Source of the DNA: Symsagittifera roscoffensis | Taxonomy: Eukaryota > Xenacoelomorpha > Acoela > Convolutidae | Length of the DNA stretch: 64,000 nucleotides | NCBI RefSeq assembly: GCF_963678635.1 | Contig: NC_087070.1 | Coordinates: 40,799,831 to 40,863,830, forward strand | Direction: 5' to 3' | Part shown: piece after piece, positions 30,201 through 38,773 of the stretch | Layout: each line of letters opens with the position of its first letter | How positions within the stretch are numbered: position 1 is the first letter of the stretch | Notes under the pieces: generated by a model | Databases searched by the model: none | What the model was told of the DNA's origin: nothing | What the model saw: the letters and a program-made list of their open reading frames with translations, nothing else | Made by a program: the position numbers and the translations under genes

Positions 30201-33073
30201 TAGGGGAAGTGGAGATCGGCAAAGAATGGATCTCGAAGGCACATCAGGACATGGGCAAGCAAGTGACGAGTGATCCATTGGAGAGGAACAAGACGAGGAA
30301 CACTTCCCGGACGTGGTGGGTGGCCCTCGAAACATTGAAGGAAATGGAGGACTGCTTGAAGAAGTTGGACAGTGGAATAGCTCGCAAGCGACGCAATTGG
30401 GCCACCCAGCAAAAAGCCGAGGTTAATAAGATAGAGATGGCAAGTCATCTGAAGAGGTCCTGGCAGAGTTTGTTGAAGGATCATTTTGAAGAGGCGATGA
30501 GGACATCCTCATCAGCACCGCCACTGATGGCGAATCCCTTCGTTAGAACTGCGGGACAATTAATGTTCACCTGGAGTCTGGTGGGAATAGAGTTGGAGAC
30601 ATTGACCTCGTATGACAGGCTGAAGTTGGGAAGCAAGAAGCTAGAGGTGTATCAGGCACTGATGCAACACGTGGCCAGGGACAATTCAGGCTTGAGCCTG
30701 GCTAGAAGAAAAGATGCCACATGTTTCATGAGATGGATAATGTCAATGATGTCTGATAGCACCATCCTGGCATGCCACCAGAGAGCAAGTGGAAGTAAAA
30801 CCATGGAGAGAAGAGTCTCAACGATCATCTTGAACGTATATCAGAGTACAGGAATAGAGAAAGAAGATGGTTCCAGACTATCCTTAGAGAACCATCGAAA
30901 GCTGGACGAGGTACGGAGGTTCTCTAATAAGAAGTTCGAGGAAGAACATGATGTTCACCGTAACCTGGCCTCGTCAGAACAGTACTCGAGACTCAGTGAG
31001 AAAGGGGAATACCAATATGTGTCTGGAGTGATGGGAATAGCCTACAATCCCTTCTTAGACTCGGAAGCTGGAGGAGCCCACAGAAACCATGAGGTAGCGG
31101 AGCTACTGAAGTTTTGGACAGAAAGAATAGTGGAGATAGACGCGGTGGAGAAAGAGGGGCCGAGCCTGGGCCTGATTCTTGAGAAAACACCAGAGGTGAT
31201 AAGCATACCGCGCTCAAACAAGAGAGTTGAAGTGAACATGGGCGGTGGAAATGGCTTGTTAACTACGAACTTGGGAGTGATATGGAAGCTACTAAGACCC
31301 TCCTGGTGTCCACATCCCCATGCGAGTCTAATCGAGGAAACCACCGAGCGAGTGAGGTTAGCACCAACGGAAGATGAAGATCTGGCGAAGTTGAGTGTGC
31401 TACATAAGCTAATCACGCCCCAGATGCAAGAGCCAAGGGAAAGGACGAGCGACCCCGGGTCAGCAAAGAAATTGGAGCCGGGTAGCTGTCTGGATTCGAC
31501 GTGTGGGAACGGAGAGCACATCTGCGATGGACGGTCATGCGTCAGAATACTGTCGTTTCAAAAAGAAGACCTGGTCACTTGGTTCGAAGACATCACAGAA
31601 AGGGAGAAAAGTGAAGTGCAAATAATAGCGGAATGTTACGCGAGAACCACGGTGAATATAGCGACAGCTCTCGGATTCTTCTCGAGAATGTGTGGTCTGC
31701 AGGCACTGGAGAGACTGGAATCTGAACATCATTTAGTGACGGCGTTGAGCGTAGAATCATGGCCCGGGGTGTTGCAGGTGACTCAAAAACACATCCGGAG
31801 CTGGAAGGTTGGTCTTGAGGCGGAAATGGGATTTCCCATGAGCGAAGCTTATGGCTTGCCATTGAACGCGAAATCGCTGATAGGGTCAATGATGGCCAAC
31901 TTGTGCGGAAGTCACTACCCGCTACACATGGCGATGGTGGAAGTGTCCAGCCAGAGAATACTGGTGGACAAGGCCTTCTCAGTGCCCAAGTGCGTGAGGT
32001 TGGCTCGGATGTCGCATCACTCGCACAAGTTGTTGAGAAAAATCAAAAGGACAGTACCAAAAGAATTGAGAGATGACTTAAGCGAAATCTGGGGAGAAGA
32101 CCTTCTGAAGTTGGAAAGAGAAAACACAAGCAATCACGAGAGACAAAACGTGATCGGGAAACCTGTGGGAAGTACTCCGAACCTGGAAGACAACGACACG
32201 ATGCACGAGAAAATGATGGAGCTTGAGCCTCTCTTGGAAGCCTCAGGGGAGCGTAATCTCAGGAGCATTGAGATCTCTCATGGGGAATGCCCATGCCACT
32301 GTTTGGCACAAACGGTGTGGTATCCAGATCACAAGAACCTTTGCCTGGTGTGGGATGTGGAAGAGATTCGGTCGATCGGACTACCGGATCACCGGCAGAA
32401 GGTGACGCTCTTAGTAGTGAGTACGATGTTAGCTCTGAGATGGATAGAAGAGAATATAACGAAGTATCGGGAGGCGACGACGCCAACGGCTGAGTCAATA
32501 TACGCGATAGACTACAGCAGGAGACTCGAGTTGTTTGAGACTGCGTGCAAAGTATTCGCCATACCGACGGAAGTCAGGCACGTATGGAGTCGCTTGAGGT
32601 ACTTTCCATGGTTTCGGGCGACACTGACGTCTTGGTTGTACATGACAACGAAAGATCACATGAGAAAACATCAAAAAGAGTATCGACAGTTCCAGGCCGA
32701 GATTGAGCCGGAAGCTTTCAAGAGACCCCTGCTAACCCATCGTAATGCGATCACGACAGGATGGAAAAGAGTGGGTAAGATGTCTAGAGACAATACCAAA
32801 GCGAGGGAGTCGATACTAGAGGAAGACCTGGCGAAGAACGTGAGCTTGAGCCTGCACAACTCCTTTTGCTTGAACCGAGAAGCTAGGGTGAAGGCACTAC
32901 CCAACCAAGCAAAGAGGTTGCAGGAGCAGAGAGAATGGATGCGATCCTATGAACAGCTGAAGGCTTGGGAGGAGATTGTGTTTAGTTCCGATGATGAAGA
33001 GGAACTGTTGAGACAGTTTGCCGCATCTAGCACTTCAGGATGCAGTACCTCCAAGGCGAAGAGTACGAGATGA
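24209..33073 (+). CDS. ORF3, 2954-residue protein with SGNH-hydrolase domain
   Basis: An uninterrupted frame in the position where some LTR elements carry env, but with no signal peptide and no envelope features. The order is: an N-terminal segment; a charged coiled coil (~145-225); a linker; then an SGNH/GDSL hydrolase-like domain (~405-580). That domain has G410-D-S412-L, GTND at 459-462 and DGIHFD at 555-560, so the Ser, Asn and Asp/His catalytic positions are all present. A second, degenerate SGNH-like domain lies at ~830-1050: GSD instead of GDS at 836-838, GMND at 886-889, GDDH at 1039-1042. A hydrophobic stretch at ~1187-1225 might be membrane-associated. The middle (~1640-2050) is charged and low-complexity. 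The C-terminal ~900 residues are well ordered, with a Cys-rich patch (CLDSTCGNG...CDGRSC) and ECPCHC, and resemble nothing I recognise. An ORF3 C-terminal fragment also survives in the older minus-strand copy, so ORF3 is an old part of the family. Confidence 0.85.
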   Translation: MADRFWNSVPAALRKPTLDELYRRLRDLDYTQIDERMAVMLNAILQLEDQGECRESATEAVLMIGYTTEGISNQEQTRWLSWNVDGGVRGFDLARNPGLNNNTEFPLPTRPTVRSTSQSSSRVPSMSRMQQTTEAYPDLGVLKKELEKTQKERNKANLDRDQANLDREKIQLERDQAVNERDQALRLLEIQKAEHQQELRVRENVANRDQLKSELERIEQRQRELDAQKGARSNERVVTSSRPESRMEVDEAPRARGRFNLDREAREHMSEGLEVWIPNDVTPSLRNLETQPVRPLMDVVLPGYTPTSTSSGSQVSGASSRLKELGEKLQQQSRERSTRPELPPTWREQPVRNVVIASYKKNTEGNYHRHNRLDWSAEQGARRDCFHDAAWVEYLAPPRVPEGAVHLIIGDSLVRVLTQIRSHWQTGVLSFAGAATPQMLATLDMLGMTKVYTVTLMVGTNDVSRGEARKVTRLCDKMSCLLEELRIQMDPILLTVCTVPYNMMFDQHALEMNQKVRSLNKVIRDIHRKSVLPLRLLDIAERMEKKGFPEDTSKDGIHFDRPRGAEWLNDVFQEHINTLEADLLETAQFTLGPPPNPPFLASRALAGRLGARVDTRDSSRSNQTRLQSATPMESEEVESSTPPGSAMSSVVVADGRREKKSMETARLRYPEKVKELDLESLECRRELAETLGIERVSHEDLNRHHCVDWLKAHEAHFSRAKLMETTDLTGIPTKTIMGPINYRPLKLLGSPGLIIEPPKHRTGIARIRLATPAQLKVVDKLLNPGGMELPDAAYEGPKLAEDPRYGKPCGGTQLAKTLAVYDRADPAAARVVIVAGSDFEGTSPKLFWPETLVYSLPGAELNQMLTLVAAIKSEMPCEPELLLFAGMNDHLHAMGLLERLKGKEIPTSRKIWEAIQALFAAMNEVQENVASRFGSRTKVVFTTSPGYANMPPALQFVYAVLILIAEGSEWRILMAAPNRELEPSNLRLYKSELPAAWADISHALRGFYGLADVLIVLDEVLLLEISNFARQLKFSPVIGDDHPAINQLTASLWFRSMDVKVANSTSRSRGPSNERRNVVETEKQLESMKYRLTQENGWWPFLTPRLENVTNKTREEAPLLVKQIWSFLEKQLELAETRDMTVARFVSAANEVTIGGFWREHANGELKTRRDYEILKFLSPCWEKEFLAGVFGTTATIFGAFVQEILGMSISLLMALYLVYPRYLFNMGPAYMFSRGVETLRVDGYLALVLLTHGELVSFHRLMEYGEPLSMGRVHTSIETSSYKCAAGLKTLLVQYLMMQNRYMTGEDENPTSREEWEKANRGMPLLTDLCLARRSDPMGIIRGLEEVVTCIYGPAVTYAFPDPLVITYRHSVTHLSLISVLDGTALNWCQQEVLRARMSNTVLFGKVKDAEMMVCNFRGQMQCRMGGKREGPIEMYPKFWNLNPLTADGREVLRIPAWKECFALVKRELEAIMEKKILPATMPEFPTVRRMTLGMNSPLVVPSIMAKMMTEETQRHFTDGWDPLFIGYTAAVYFHTSEMKVNSWTTQAKKSRGSQPPGYEVRKVLRTLEKEGLENMLPIWDDGRMIVMEGHVALVDEMKFATRKYKAPYGLEQVEVTQEGTELDAAGQLHVALTEYKKLDPTTPSPLSVDTPGDKRSGPVEDRFKRILERRRNESEEESMDETLSEAGEDMEVGNTPEPGPSGEELTTQELLKDLSEENWADTATPPLNPSPRKNLELPLAGETFNMGMLLLSSEEREKNTFEGNRDIFLGSLEDDAWQEFLEEFNREVGSETTLDKFKKELWDAVVRFGEPLLIGTGLDEKARKELLNKLVELRNARSKTRKEKCEDSSTLKQKTVDKMVDDIKRDKVGTSNMIKSINILKDRAGGRQELEGVDGEVESMMIATTPSSRDVKTRKRKREVEGWGSPSVDAVSEGNLRETAPIVLARCKTAAYKNSSELRKPLEVEKEIEVSASSTSEEDFKPQKVNVKRGSTNGQVGEVEIGKEWISKAHQDMGKQVTSDPLERNKTRNTSRTWWVALETLKEMEDCLKKLDSGIARKRRNWATQQKAEVNKIEMASHLKRSWQSLLKDHFEEAMRTSSSAPPLMANPFVRTAGQLMFTWSLVGIELETLTSYDRLKLGSKKLEVYQALMQHVARDNSGLSLARRKDATCFMRWIMSMMSDSTILACHQRASGSKTMERRVSTIILNVYQSTGIEKEDGSRLSLENHRKLDEVRRFSNKKFEEEHDVHRNLASSEQYSRLSEKGEYQYVSGVMGIAYNPFLDSEAGGAHRNHEVAELLKFWTERIVEIDAVEKEGPSLGLILEKTPEVISIPRSNKRVEVNMGGGNGLLTTNLGVIWKLLRPSWCPHPHASLIEETTERVRLAPTEDEDLAKLSVLHKLITPQMQEPRERTSDPGSAKKLEPGSCLDSTCGNGEHICDGRSCVRILSFQKEDLVTWFEDITEREKSEVQIIAECYARTTVNIATALGFFSRMCGLQALERLESEHHLVTALSVESWPGVLQVTQKHIRSWKVGLEAEMGFPMSEAYGLPLNAKSLIGSMMANLCGSHYPLHMAMVEVSSQRILVDKAFSVPKCVRLARMSHHSHKLLRKIKRTVPKELRDDLSEIWGEDLLKLERENTSNHERQNVIGKPVGSTPNLEDNDTMHEKMMELEPLLEASGERNLRSIEISHGECPCHCLAQTVWYPDHKNLCLVWDVEEIRSIGLPDHRQKVTLLVVSTMLALRWIEENITKYREATTPTAESIYAIDYSRRLELFETACKVFAIPTEVRHVWSRLRYFPWFRATLTSWLYMTTKDHMRKHQKEYRQFQAEIEPEAFKRPLLTHRNAITTGWKRVGKMSRDNTKARESILEEDLAKNVSLSLHNSFCLNREARVKALPNQAKRLQEQREWMRSYEQLKAWEEIVFSSDDEEELLRQFAASSTSGCSTSKAKSTR

Positions 33074-33503
33074 ATGGGCAAATCGGATGGATCTTGAGTC
33101 TTGAGAGGGAAGGGGGGCTTGAGCGTGGATCCGAGTGAAACTTGGATTCACGAAAAAGAAATTTTAACAAAGCAAATATTGTTACTAATATGCTATATTT
33201 ATTATATAAATCGAAATGCTGCATGACAATTTCCTGATTGAATAGGACAAAAGAGATTTTAAAATGATTGGCTTGAAAAGCGAAAATTCAAGGGTGCAGG
33301 TGTATGCAGATTTTGGTTGCTGTTTAGCAATAGTGTGAAAATTTTAAATGGCTGTGAATTTTGGGGTGTAGATAAGCTTAAATCTGCTGCAAACTTCTGT
33401 AAATGACCACTGGCACTGTATCTTGAGCAACACTCGGTTTTTCTGGGACTCACTGGCAGAAGACAGCGCGCGATGAGGACATCGATCTCGAGTCCGGGGA
33501 GTA
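33074..33503 (+). other. 3' UTR of the full-length element
   Basis: Runs from the ORF3 stop to the 3' LTR. It contains the purine run GAGAGGGAAGGGGGG (33104-33118) and ends GGGGAGTA right before TGTGCC, the place for a polypurine primer. Its last 323 bp are the segment fused to truncated gag in the short copies. Confidence 0.7.
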
Positions 33504-34420
33504 TGTGCCAGTCGGTCATATTTGGAAGTTTGACCTTGAGAGGAGCAAAAAACACTTGATTTTGGAGTGAAATTTAATTTTTTTAAATTTCGAATGGAAC
33601 CTGTCATGCACGATTTTCTCGCGAGAACTGAAAATCAGAAGAAGAAGTTAGAACAATTTCAGAACAATTGAGTCGCACACGCGGGAAAGTTGTAAGAAAA
33701 AGCAGTAGGAAATTGCTATTCGCAATTTCCATCACTATAATAATCGAGAGTAGAGCTGTCCCATCTGTGACAGAGACGAGAGCATTCCCACGAATTGGAT
33801 TATAGCGACTGGAGTGTTATTCGGATCTGGACTAGAGTGAACCTTCGGTGGAAAGGTGGACAACTTGAGTGTCCTAATGGTTCACAAGAAAACTATTGTC
33901 TAGAGTATAAACTCGTTCTCATTGTTAAAACTATAAAACATTAGACTCATTTAGTTACGTTATTTAATTCTTGAGTTAACTACCGACTGGATTATTTCCC
34001 ACTTCTTGAGCGTGCTACTATGTGAGTACAAATTTAAATTCCTAGAGTGTGTTTTATGATTGTTATGTTGAGGTAAGGCGAGTTTTAGGTTGATCCATCT
34101 GAAATGGATCAAAGTTCCACTGTCTAATAAAAAAGCAACTTAACGGATTGTTCCAACCCGGTTTTTAACGGCGTTCATGTATTTTGGGTATCTAGAGACC
34201 TAAGTATGGGGACGTTTCTAATTCTAGAGTGGGGGGATATTTTAGTAGTAGCCTTTAAGCTGTAACGGGTCGTAGTCTCATGTCACAAACGAACCGAACT
34301 GGCTCCGACCGTTCTTGAGGCAGAAAAACACAAGAGATAGTGTCCCTGACCCTTGAGCCAGTGGTTATAGGGCCTATTTTTCTTAAGCCTCATATGTGAC
34401 TGCAGTAGACGAATGTTACA
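33504..34420 (+). repeat. LTR d, 3' LTR of the full-length element
   Basis: 917 bp, TGTGCCAG to GTTACA, closely matching LTR c. It is followed by TACACCCC, which is older minus-strand element sequence. TAC repeats the three bases just left of LTR a. Confidence 0.85.
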
Positions 34421-34620
34421 TACACCCCAAAAATCACAGCCCTGCAAAGTTGTCACAGTATCGCTAAACAGCAATCAAATTCTGCATACACCTGCACCCT
34501 GAACTTCCCTTTTGTTAGCTAATGAATTAAACTTCTTTCGCTTTACCCATTCAGAAAATTGTCATGCAGCATTTTGATTTAAATAATAGTTATAATATAC
34601 TAGTAACAGTAACTTTTTTT
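34421..34620 (-). repeat. 3' UTR piece of the older minus-strand element (right half)
   Basis: Reverse complement of the 3' UTR beginning (compare 33181-33370) with many substitutions. It continues logically into 1439-1304 on the far side of the array, showing that the array inserted here. Confidence 0.75.
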
Positions 34621-34699
34621 TAAATTTTTTTTTCCGTAACATCAGATTTTTTCTTTTTTTTGTACCACTCACAACTCATAAACCAATCCCTGAACGCCC

Positions 34700-36239
34700 T
34701 CTTCAAATCGTGCTCCTTGTCTTCGAGGTTCTGGGTCCTGACACATTCAACATCTTTATCTGCCTTGCCAGATCTTCTTCGTCATCGGAACTGATTACGA
34801 TCTCTTCCCATGCCTTCAGCTATTCGTAGGACCGCATCCACTACCATTGCCCTTGTAGTTTTTTCGCCTGAGTCGGTAGACCCTTCACTTTGGGTTCCCC
34901 ATTCCGGCAAAAGGAATTGCGCAAATTCAGGCTCACGTTCTTCGCCAAGTTTTTCTCCAATATCGACTCCCTCGATTTGGTGTTGTCTCAAGACACTCTA
35001 CCGACTCTTTTCCAACCCAGGGTTATCGCATTACGATGTGTTAACAAGGGCCTCTTGAAAGCTTCCGGTCCAATTCCGGCCAGGAACTTTCGATACTCCT
35101 TCTGATATTTCTTCATGTGATCCTTCGTTACCGTGTATAACCAAGACGTCAACGTCGCTCGAAACTATGGGAAGAATCTTATGCGACTCCACACGTGCCT
35201 CACCTCAATAGCCAAAGAGAACACTTTGCACGCAGTCTCAAACAACTCAAGCCTCCGGTTGTAATCAATGGCATGTATTGATTCCACTGTTGGTGCCCTC
35301 GACTCTCGATATTTTATCACATTTTCCTCGATCCATCGCAACGCCAGCATCGAGCTCACCACGAAAAGGGTGGTGAGATAACCTGACTTACCGAATTTCT
35401 TCCACGTCCCATATCAAGCAGAGGTTCGAAGGCTCCGGATACCACACTGTCTGGGCATTCCCCATGTGTCAGGTTGATACTCCAGAGGTTGCGTTCTCCC
35501 GAAGCTTCCAACAGAGGCTCAAACTCCATCATCTTCTCATGCCTTACGTCATTCCTTTCCATAGCTGGGACACTATTCATCGCTGCCGATCGTGTTTTGT
35601 CTCTCGAAATCACTCGTATTTTCCTTTTCCAAGCTCAAGAGTTCCTCACCCCAGATCTCACTCAAGTTCTCTCTTTGGTCCTCGGGTACAGCTCCCAGGA
35701 TTTTCCTCAATAGTCGGTGTGAGTGATGCGAATCCCAACGCCGTCGCTATGTTCACCGTGGTGCTCCTATAGCATTCAGCCACTATCTGCACCTCACTTT
35801 TCTCCTTTTCCGTGATGTCACTAAACCACGTGGCTAGGTCTTCCTTCTGAAACGATTGTATTCTGACGCAGGATCGTCCATCACAGGCATGTTCTCCGCC
35901 TCCACAAACCAGGTCCAGACAACTACCCGGTTCCAATTTCTTCACTAGCTTTTCTTGTTTGACTGTCGTTTCCTCGGAATCCTTTCGCTGAGGTAAGATT
36001 AGTTTGTGCACAACGTTCAGATTCCCCAAATCTTCATCCTTTGCTAGTGACAGTCTCACTCGCTCCGTGATTTCTTCAATTAAACTCGCGTGTGCATCTT
36101 CTTCACTAGCTTTTCTTGTTTGCTTGTCGTTTCCTCCGATTCCTTTCAATGAGGTAAGATTAGTTTGAGCACCACGTTCAGATTCCCCAAAGTTTCATCC
36201 TTTGCTGGTGACACTCTCACTCGCTCCGTAATTTCTTCA
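34700..36239 (-). pseudogene. ORF3 C-terminal remnant, older minus-strand copy
   Basis: Minus-strand pieces such as MLALRWIEENVIKYRE (35165-35362) and CDGRSCVRIQSFQKEDL (35658-36149) match the ORF3 C-terminus at 31320-33070 with clear divergence. The frame is broken by stops and shifts. Stretches near 36060-36110 and 36170-36239 repeat the same ORF3 segment, so there is a local duplication of roughly 120 bp. The rest of the internal element is missing. It retains the DDEEDL-type acidic C-terminus near 34770-34790. Confidence 0.8.
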
Positions 36240-37143
36240 TGTAACATTCGTCTACTGCAGTCACACATGAGGCTTAAGAAAAATAGGCCCTATAACTATT
36301 GGCTCAAGAGTCAGGGACACTATCTCTTGTGTTTTTCTACCTCAAATCAGTCGGAGCCAATTCGGTTCGCTTGTGACACGAGACCACGACCCGTTACAGC
36401 TTAAAGGCTACTACTGAAATATCCCCCCCACTCTAGAATTAATAACGTCCCCATACTCAGGTCTCTAGATACCCAAAATACATGAACGCCGTTAAAAACC
36501 GGGTTGGAACAATCCGTTAAGTTACTTTTTATTAGACAGTGGAACTTTGATCCATTTCAGATGGATCAACCTAAAACTCGCCTTACCTCAACATGTCAAT
36601 TGTAAAACACACTCTAGAAATTTAAATTAGTACTCACATTGTAGCACGCTCAAGAATCAGGAAGTATATAAGTCGGTGTGCAACTCAAGAATCAATAAAG
36701 TAACTAAAATGAGTTTAAGTCTTGTCAGTTTCAATAACAAGAACAAGTTTGTACTCTAGAATGTCAGTTTTCGTGAACCATTGGGACACTCTAGCTGTCC
36801 ACCTTTCCACCGAAGGTTCACTCTAGTCCAGTTTAGAATAATACTCCAATCACAACAATCCAGTTCGTGGGAATGCGCTCGTCTCTGTTTTAGATGGGAC
36901 AGCTCTACTCTGGATTATTATCGCTACTGAAATTGCGAATAGCAATTTCCCACTGATTTTTCTAGCAACTTTCCCGCGATTGTCACTCGATTGTTCTGAA
37001 TTCTTTTTTTCGGTTTTTAGTTATCGCGAGAAAATCGTGCATGACAGGCTCCATTCGAATTTTTGAAAAACTTAATTTCACCCCAAAATCAAGTGCTCTT
37101 GCTTTTCTCAAGGTCAAACTTCCAAATATGACCGACTGGCACA
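36240..37143 (-). repeat. Solo LTR, minus strand, inside the ORF3 remnant
   Basis: A complete, diverged LTR (plus strand TGTAAC...GGCACA) with ORF3 sequence on both sides. The left side ends TTTCTTCA; the right side begins TCAATTAAACTCGCG. The intact order ATTTCTTCAATTAAAC is seen at 36070-36090. The shared TCA is a 3-bp target duplication. No internal region remains, as expected after recombination between two LTRs. Confidence 0.75.
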
Positions 37144-37967
37144 TCAATTAAACTCGCGAGTGGAGTTTAATTGCACTCAATTGCACTTCTTTTCTTTAAC
37201 TCTCGATCCTTTCTATCAGGATTAAGGCAACTCTACGCGTACTGAACATTCTGGAAAAATTGAGAATAGCAATTTTTCTCTCGTGAGTGATATCGTCGAC
37301 TTTCCCGCAATTATAATTCGAAATTTATGATCTAATTTTTTTGGTAGTTTCAGTTGTCGCGAGAAACTTGAACATGACAGGGTCAATTCGAACTTTTGAA
37401 AAAATTACTTTTTATCCCAAAACAAGGCCAAACTTCCAGATATGACCGACTGACACAGTTCCCCAGTCAAGTTGCACTCTAGATTACAAGAATTCCTTAC
37501 TCTTTCAAATAGTTTGCCGTAATCACTCAGAACCACATTGTGACTACGCCTCAGGAATCGGTAAAGTAAAGTAATCAAGATAACTCAAGAAATAACGTTG
37601 ATTGTTTTAACTCAAAAAGTTTAATAGTCTGGACCACTGGGCTGCTTCACTCGTCGACCTGTCCAATCAAAAATCTCTTTTGTCCAGCGAGTACTTGCTC
37701 CTAGGAAATCTCAGTGCTCTCTATCGGGAACAAGACAGCTCTACTCGAATGAGCTGTTATTGGGCAAATTGCGAAAAGCAGTTTGACTCTAGACCGGTTT
37801 TCTGTCACATTTTTCCCGCAATTATTAATCGGTTCTTCTGATATTCTGACTTTTTTTCTAGTTGCTGCGATTAACTTGAGCATGACATGTCCATTTCCCA
37901 TTTTTTCAAAATTATCATTTCAACCCAAAATCAAGATAAAACTGTAGGATATGACCGACTGGCACAG
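37144..37967 (-). repeat. Further diverged LTR fragments
   Basis: After about 18 bp of ORF3 remnant, two more truncated and diverged minus-strand LTR pieces follow. Their ends are ACCGACTGACACA near 37445-37457 and ACCGACTGGCACA near 37955-37967. Each shows the same internal landmarks (CCCGC, CGCGAGAA, CATGACA, CCCAAAA) as the young LTRs. Confidence 0.6.
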
Positions 37968-38432
37968 TGAAAAACGCGCGGAATTAAGGTATCTGACGTC
38001 AGCGAGTCGTCAATAGGGAATTTTTTTACTTTCTGTCTCTGAATAATTTTTGGGCAATTGTTGCCCATTATAACCTTGAAGCATTTGAAAAATAATGTTC
38101 ATTTTTGACGTACTCTAGTTCCTTCTGAAAATGCAAGTTCAATAGATTTCTGCATGTTCTTATCATGCAGTATTAATTTGTATTTCTTGCTGTTAAACCG
38201 TTTTTTACTCCTTTTAAATTGTAACTAATATTTGTTAACTAGTGGATAAAATTGATGGCAGTTGTAGATTTTTTCTTTTAAATGCCTGTTTTCAAGAATG
38301 ATTTTGGTCAACCTTCACTGTGATTTAAAATAAAATTTTTACATCGACCTAGGGCAAATAATCAAAATTTAGTTTCAAAGAACCAGTTTTTTCGGGTCTG
38401 AAAGTACCAGTTCTCACCATCTGCAATAAGTA
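37968..38432. other. Stretch without recognised features
   Basis: AT-rich spacer between the LTR nest and the non-LTR element. The 5' UTR of the CR1-like element may begin here; I cannot place its start. Confidence 0.4.
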
Positions 38433-38654
38433 ATGCATCGAAGTGAACTCTTTCTCGAATTAGTGGAGAAAACTGCATGCATTATGAAATTTCAAAAACG
38501 TCAAATTACAAATTTACAAGCGAAAAAGTTGGAAGGAGTTAATAGGAGAGGAGAAGTTGAAGTTAAGTATATGTTGGAAAGAGGAACAAGACCCGGAGAT
38601 GAAAAGAGATCAATCAGTTTCTTGGAGAGATTCAAGTACGCAATTATGAAATGA
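38433..38654 (+). CDS. Small upstream frame, unknown
   Basis: 73 residues, ATG start, rich in K, R and E (ends KYAIMK). It lies 119 bp before ORF1 of the non-LTR element. It may be a leader frame of the element or chance; I see no recognisable domain. Confidence 0.25.
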   Translation: MHRSELFLELVEKTACIMKFQKRQITNLQAKKLEGVNRRGEVEVKYMLERGTRPGDEKRSISFLERFKYAIMK

Positions 38655-38773
38655 TCTAAACAATATTTTTGAATCACAACCAAATTATTTTTGAATCACA
38701 ACCAAATTAAATTTCTAGCGATCAGTCGGTTCATTTTAATGTCTTATTTTTAATTTCGCTTTTAATCGCCAAC

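Larger units (their letters stand above)
1440..34420 (+). mobile_element. Head-to-tail array of giant LTR retrotransposon copies
   Basis: Four direct LTRs separate three bodies. Bodies 1 and 2 (repeat period 5016 bp) contain leader, first ~417 gag codons and 3' UTR, and share one deletion junction (6132/6133 and 11148/11149). Body 3 is nearly full length. The two short bodies look almost identical to each other, and the full copy differs from them at several gag positions. That suggests one internally deleted derivative that later duplicated by unequal exchange. The array is flanked by TAC on both sides (1437-1439 and 34421-34423). An assembly duplication of the 5016-bp unit cannot be excluded. 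Confidence 0.8.
11472..34420 (+). mobile_element. Giant Ty3/gypsy-type LTR retrotransposon, 22.9 kb
   Basis: The order is LTR (11472-12388), leader of 2.5 kb, Gag-Pol (14914-22308, continued out of frame to 23702), spacer, ORF3 (24209-33073), 3' UTR, LTR (33504-34420). The pol order PR-RT-RNase H-IN with a GPF-type integrase tail places it with Ty3/gypsy. The two LTRs differ at only a handful of bases, for example GGAACTGG/GGATCTGG and AATAGTTC/AATGGTTC, so the copy is young. The length is several times that of common gypsy elements (usually 5-10 kb). The excess is the leader, the macro-like tail, spacer insertions in Pol, and ORF3. One frameshift in the integrase tail is the only break I see. 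Confidence 0.85.

Noticed and set aside
24209-33073. ORF3 as a retroviral-type envelope
   Set aside because: No signal peptide, cleavage site or fusion-peptide/anchor layout is seen; the domains are SGNH-like and unknown.
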